Assembly (NCBI GenBank): GCA_035554115.1
Contig: DATMIW010000021.1
Coordinates: 1 to 25,445 of the forward strand
Direction: 5' to 3'
From: CAXTSE01 sp035554115
GTDB lineage: Bacteria > Actinomycetota > Actinomycetes > Actinomycetales > Microbacteriaceae
DNA length: 25,445 bases
The translations under genes were made by a program, and so were the position numbers. The notes beneath the pieces were generated by a model. It saw only the letters and a list, made by a program, of their open reading frames with translations. It was not told the origin of the DNA and made no database searches. Of the stretch, positions 22,549 through 25,445 are shown piece by piece (position 1 is the stretch's first letter; each line of letters starts with the position of its first letter).

Positions 22549-25445
22549 GGTATCTCAGGTGCCTGAGGTAGTTCAGGTCATTAGCGCGTTCGACATCGCG
22601 GATCGTCTGGGCATTCATCGACCGACAGACCAGCAGCGGCTGGTCATCGAGGCCCCCCTTGAGCCGGCGCTCGTTGTTGCCGGGGCGGGCAGCGGAAAGA
22701 CCGAGACGATGGCGTTTCGCGTGCTGTGGCTGATCGCCAACGGCCATGTGCGCCCCGAACACATCCTGGGGCTGACCTTCACCCGTAAGGCCGCAGGCGA
22801 GCTCGCCGAACGCATTCGCGAACGGATCGCCGCACTGCGAGACGTGGGGCTCGTGCCGGCGCTTCCTGTGGACGGATCGCCCATAGACGGGTCCGGTGAT
22901 GGCGGGTCGGGTGACGCACCCGCGGATCCGGCGGCGGCTCTGCTCGACGCACCAACGGTGTCCACCTACAACGCGTTCGCCGGATCCATTTTTCGCGAGA
23001 ACGCTCCGCTTCTGGGGCAGGACGGTGATGCGGTGCTATTGGGTGAGGCCTCATCCTGGTTGTTGGCCCGCGAGATTGCGCGCACAAGTGACGATGCTCG
23101 TCTCAGTGCCGCGGGCAAATCCCTCGATGACGTGGCGACAGCAATTGTGCGGGTTTCCGCGGCTCTCGCAGAAAATGTGGCGGATGCGGGTCAGGTCGCC
23201 CAGCTGATCGACGAGCTTGAGCAGCGATCGGCCCTCGAACCCGGCGGAACCGGTGCGTATTCGCTCGAGCCCATCCTGAGCAAGGTCCGCGATCTGCCAG
23301 TGCTTCTCGATCTCGCGGAGCGATTCGACGCGAGCAAGCGAGAGCGGGGCTACCAGCAGTTCAGTGACCAGCTGGTGACGGCGCTGCGCGTGATCGAACG
23401 TCATCCGGCTGTTGCGGACACGATCCGCGACAGGTATCGCGTCGTGATCCTTGACGAATATCAAGACACCAGCGTTGTGCAAACACGGGTGTTGTCGCAG
23501 CTCTTCCGGGGTCAGCCGGTGATGGCCGTAGGAGACCCTCATCAGGCGATCTACGGGTGGCGGGGTGCGAGTGCCGCCAACCTGGCGCAATTCCCGAGCT
23601 GGTTTGACTCCAAACGGACCTTCAGCCTGTCGACCAGCTGGCGGAACGGGGAGCGCATCCTCGATGCGGCGAACACCGTCATCCAGCCGCTGGTCGCTGA
23701 CAGTCCTGTCACGGTCGAGCGTCTGTCGGCGCGACCGGGCGCGGGCGCTGAGCCGGTGGAACTGCGATATCCGCAGACCGTCGCCGATGAGGCGCGGCAG
23801 GTCGCAGAGTGGTTCCGTGGCCGCCTGGCCGATCATGCCGAATGGAATCCGCCGCGTGGGGAGGGGGAGACCGCAACACCCCCGAGCGCTGCCCTGCTCC
23901 TACGGGCGCGATCCACCCTGGAGCATTTCATCAAGGCGTTCCAGGCGGCCGGTGTTCCCTATCACGTGCTCGGCGTCGGAGGGCTGCTCGCAGAACCCGC
24001 CATTGCCGACCTCGTCGCGGCGCTCACGGTCATTGATGACCCTGCGGGAGGTTCGGAGCTGATCCGACTGCTGACCGGATCCCGATGGCGTATCGGCACA
24101 GCCGACATTGTGGAGCTCCGGGAGCTTGCCCGATGGCTCGAGAGGCGTGACCTCGCCCAGCAGGAGCACCGAGACGAGGTGCGCCAAGCTTTCCGGGCTT
24201 CGGTCGTTGACGAGGAGTCCGCCTCGATCGTCGACGCGCTCGATTTCCTAGCGACGGCACGAGACGGGCATACGGCTCTTGCCGGGTTCAGTGTCGAAGG
24301 TCTGCCCCGTCTGCGAGATGCGGCGCATCTCTTTGCGGATCTACGGCGACGGATGCGCCTCGACCTCGCCGACCTTGTGACTGTCGTCATCCAGGCACTC
24401 GACCTGGACATTGAGGTTGAAGCAAATGAATCCCGAGTCACAGGAGAGCGTGCATTCGAGGCCTTCTTCGACGCGTTGGCCGGATTCGAGGCCCTTGGCA
24501 GCGGTGCCTCGCTGCGTGCATTCCTTGGCTGGCTGCGCGAGGCAGAGACACGCGACCGACTGACTCCGCGATCCGATCCGCCCGAAAACGGTTGTGTGCA
24601 GATCATCACCATTCACGGCGCCAAAGGCCTCGAATGGGATCTGGTGGCGGTGCCGCGACTGGTCACCGACGAACTACCGCGATCCAATCGCGATGCGCAG
24701 GGATGGGTTGCTTTCGGTCAGCTTCCCTACGAATTCCGGGGAGACGCCGACTCACTTCCGGTTTTCGCCTGGCGCGGAGCGGAGACCCGCAAAGACCTTC
24801 TCGCGCGACATGCGGACTTCAAAGCGGCGGTGTATTCCGACCAACTCCTCGAGGATCGGCGGCTCGCATACGTCGCGATGACGCGGGCGAAACGTCGACT
24901 GCTGCTCAGCGGGTCGTTCTGGTCGTCGCAGCTCGCGCCGCGGGTTCCGAGCAGCTATCTCGCCGAACTGGCACAGGCAGGGATCATCCCCGCGCTGCCC
25001 GAGGCGCCGGATGCGGAGGTGAACCCCACGCTGACGGAACCCGATGTTGTGGCTTGGCCCCGCGATCCACTCGGTGGGCGACGGGAGCGCGTTCTCGCCG
25101 CGGCGCAGCGCGTTGAGCAGGCTCGTCCCGATGTTCAGGCGGCGGGCAAGTGGGCCCGTGAGGTTGAGCTGCTTCTCGAAGAGCACCGCCGCGCGGCGAC
25201 CGAGCCTGCTGCATCGCCGCCGCCGGCCCGTATTCCGGCCTCGCGCTTCTTCGAATATGTGATGAGCCCGGATGACGTAGCGGCTCGATCTCTGCGACCC
25301 ATGCCCGAAAAGCCGTATCGCGCCACGCGCTTGGGCACGCTGTTCCACGCCTGGGTCGAGAACCGGTCGCTGGCCGCCGTCGGTGACTCGCTCGTTGACC
25401 CCTCGGATCTCGATGCGGCGCCCGGCGAACTCGACGGGGATCTCG
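22541..25445 (+). CDS. adnB: AdnB-like UvrD/RecB-type helicase-nuclease subunit (3' end missing)
   Basis: The frame is open from GTG 22541 to the window edge (968 codons). It is the lead motor of the AdnAB pair. All UvrD motifs look intact: GAGSGKT (48-54), LGLTFTRKAA (Ia), LDEYQDTS from 304, VGDPHQAIYGWRGA from 330, STSWRN (IV), IITIHGAKGLEWD from 688 and YVAMTRAKRRL from 777. TRLGTLFHAWVE with His936 opens the nuclease domain; the remaining active site lies outside the window. Residues about 111-132 are an acidic Gly/Ser linker (DGSPIDGSGDGGSGD) between motif Ia and the next helix. The GTG has a strong RBS (GGGGGAGG) and overlaps adnA by 8 nt, so the subunits are translationally coupled. 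Confidence 0.9.
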   Translation, partial: MTEVSQVPEVVQVISAFDIADRLGIHRPTDQQRLVIEAPLEPALVVAGAGSGKTETMAFRVLWLIANGHVRPEHILGLTFTRKAAGELAERIRERIAALRDVGLVPALPVDGSPIDGSGDGGSGDAPADPAAALLDAPTVSTYNAFAGSIFRENAPLLGQDGDAVLLGEASSWLLAREIARTSDDARLSAAGKSLDDVATAIVRVSAALAENVADAGQVAQLIDELEQRSALEPGGTGAYSLEPILSKVRDLPVLLDLAERFDASKRERGYQQFSDQLVTALRVIERHPAVADTIRDRYRVVILDEYQDTSVVQTRVLSQLFRGQPVMAVGDPHQAIYGWRGASAANLAQFPSWFDSKRTFSLSTSWRNGERILDAANTVIQPLVADSPVTVERLSARPGAGAEPVELRYPQTVADEARQVAEWFRGRLADHAEWNPPRGEGETATPPSAALLLRARSTLEHFIKAFQAAGVPYHVLGVGGLLAEPAIADLVAALTVIDDPAGGSELIRLLTGSRWRIGTADIVELRELARWLERRDLAQQEHRDEVRQAFRASVVDEESASIVDALDFLATARDGHTALAGFSVEGLPRLRDAAHLFADLRRRMRLDLADLVTVVIQALDLDIEVEANESRVTGERAFEAFFDALAGFEALGSGASLRAFLGWLREAETRDRLTPRSDPPENGCVQIITIHGAKGLEWDLVAVPRLVTDELPRSNRDAQGWVAFGQLPYEFRGDADSLPVFAWRGAETRKDLLARHADFKAAVYSDQLLEDRRLAYVAMTRAKRRLLLSGSFWSSQLAPRVPSSYLAELAQAGIIPALPEAPDAEVNPTLTEPDVVAWPRDPLGGRRERVLAAAQRVEQARPDVQAAGKWAREVELLLEEHRRAATEPAASPPPARIPASRFFEYVMSPDDVAARSLRPMPEKPYRATRLGTLFHAWVENRSLAAVGDSLVDPSDLDAAPGELDGDL
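22546..22578 (+). repeat. Two 15-bp direct repeats at the adnA/adnB junction
   Basis: TGAGGTATCTCAGGT (22546-22560) and TGAGGTAGTTCAGGT (22564-22578) are 18 bp apart and 13 of 15 identical. Each is itself nearly palindromic (CTGAG/CTCAG and CCTGA/TCAGG). They encode TEVSQV-PEVVQV at the start of AdnB, before homology begins. They include the adnA stop and a second possible GTG start at 22559. Confidence 0.6.

Noticed and set aside
23051..23836. 261-codon minus-strand open frame inside adnB
   Set aside because: It lies across intact UvrD motifs of adnB and is an antisense artefact.

Overview
The window is GC-rich, densely packed DNA from an actinobacterium. Gene content and order suggest a member of Microbacteriaceae or a close relative. 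The evidence is the succinylase-branch dapD/dapE pair, DUF3117 and DUF3107 proteins, an actinobacterial-type Mrp without the usual CxxC, and an AdnAB-type helicase-nuclease pair. As I recall the M. tuberculosis map, two of its conserved neighbourhoods appear here side by side: one like Rv1201c-Rv1232c (dapD, dapE, DUF3117, O-methyltransferase, tatB, mrp, DUF1003, CBS protein) and one like Rv3211-Rv3201c (rhlE, ferritin-like protein, DUF3107, adnA, adnB). Almost everything is chromosomal housekeeping. I found no tRNA, rRNA, CRISPR array, phage or intact insertion sequence.

Layout. 1-2412: the 3' end of an unidentified gene, then dapD (-) and dapE (+) diverging for lysine/diaminopimelate synthesis. 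2394-3890: a PIG-V-like membrane mannosyltransferase overlapping dapE, then a tiny DUF3117 gene. 3903-4974: an O-methyltransferase (-) and tatB (+) diverging; sigE-rseA-htrA, which separate them in mycobacteria, are absent. 4975-5373: a 399-bp gap with two 77-bp copies of an inverted-ended repeat around the decayed C-terminus of a chorismate-mutase-like gene. 5374-10327: a minus-strand operon in transcription order PRC/MgtE_N/CBS protein, DUF1003 protein, Mrp, a 104-aa protein and an aldehyde dehydrogenase; the first four overlap one another. 10386-13031: a GSP17M-like stress protein and a membrane-anchored DUF3352 protein, closed by a strong GAAA-loop hairpin. 13102-15644: aminopeptidase P and a membrane-tethered endonuclease/exonuclease/phosphatase-family protein (-). 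15737-18757: a PHP phosphoesterase (+) that shares its stop tetranucleotide with the convergent DEAD-box helicase (-), then a ferritin-like protein (+). 18783-19333: a small membrane protein and DUF3107 (-). 19420-25445: adnA and adnB (+), the second cut by the window edge.

The most notable regulatory pattern is that eleven genes have a TANNNT hexamer exactly 6-7 nt upstream of the start codon, usually with no Shine-Dalgarno, as expected for leaderless mRNAs. It fixes several start codons. The least ordinary stretches are the repeat/pseudogene island at 4987-5323, the absence of cysteine from the AdnA nuclease region, and the separation of MgtE-like cytosolic sensor domains from any MgtE pore, next to a two-helix DUF1003 protein.
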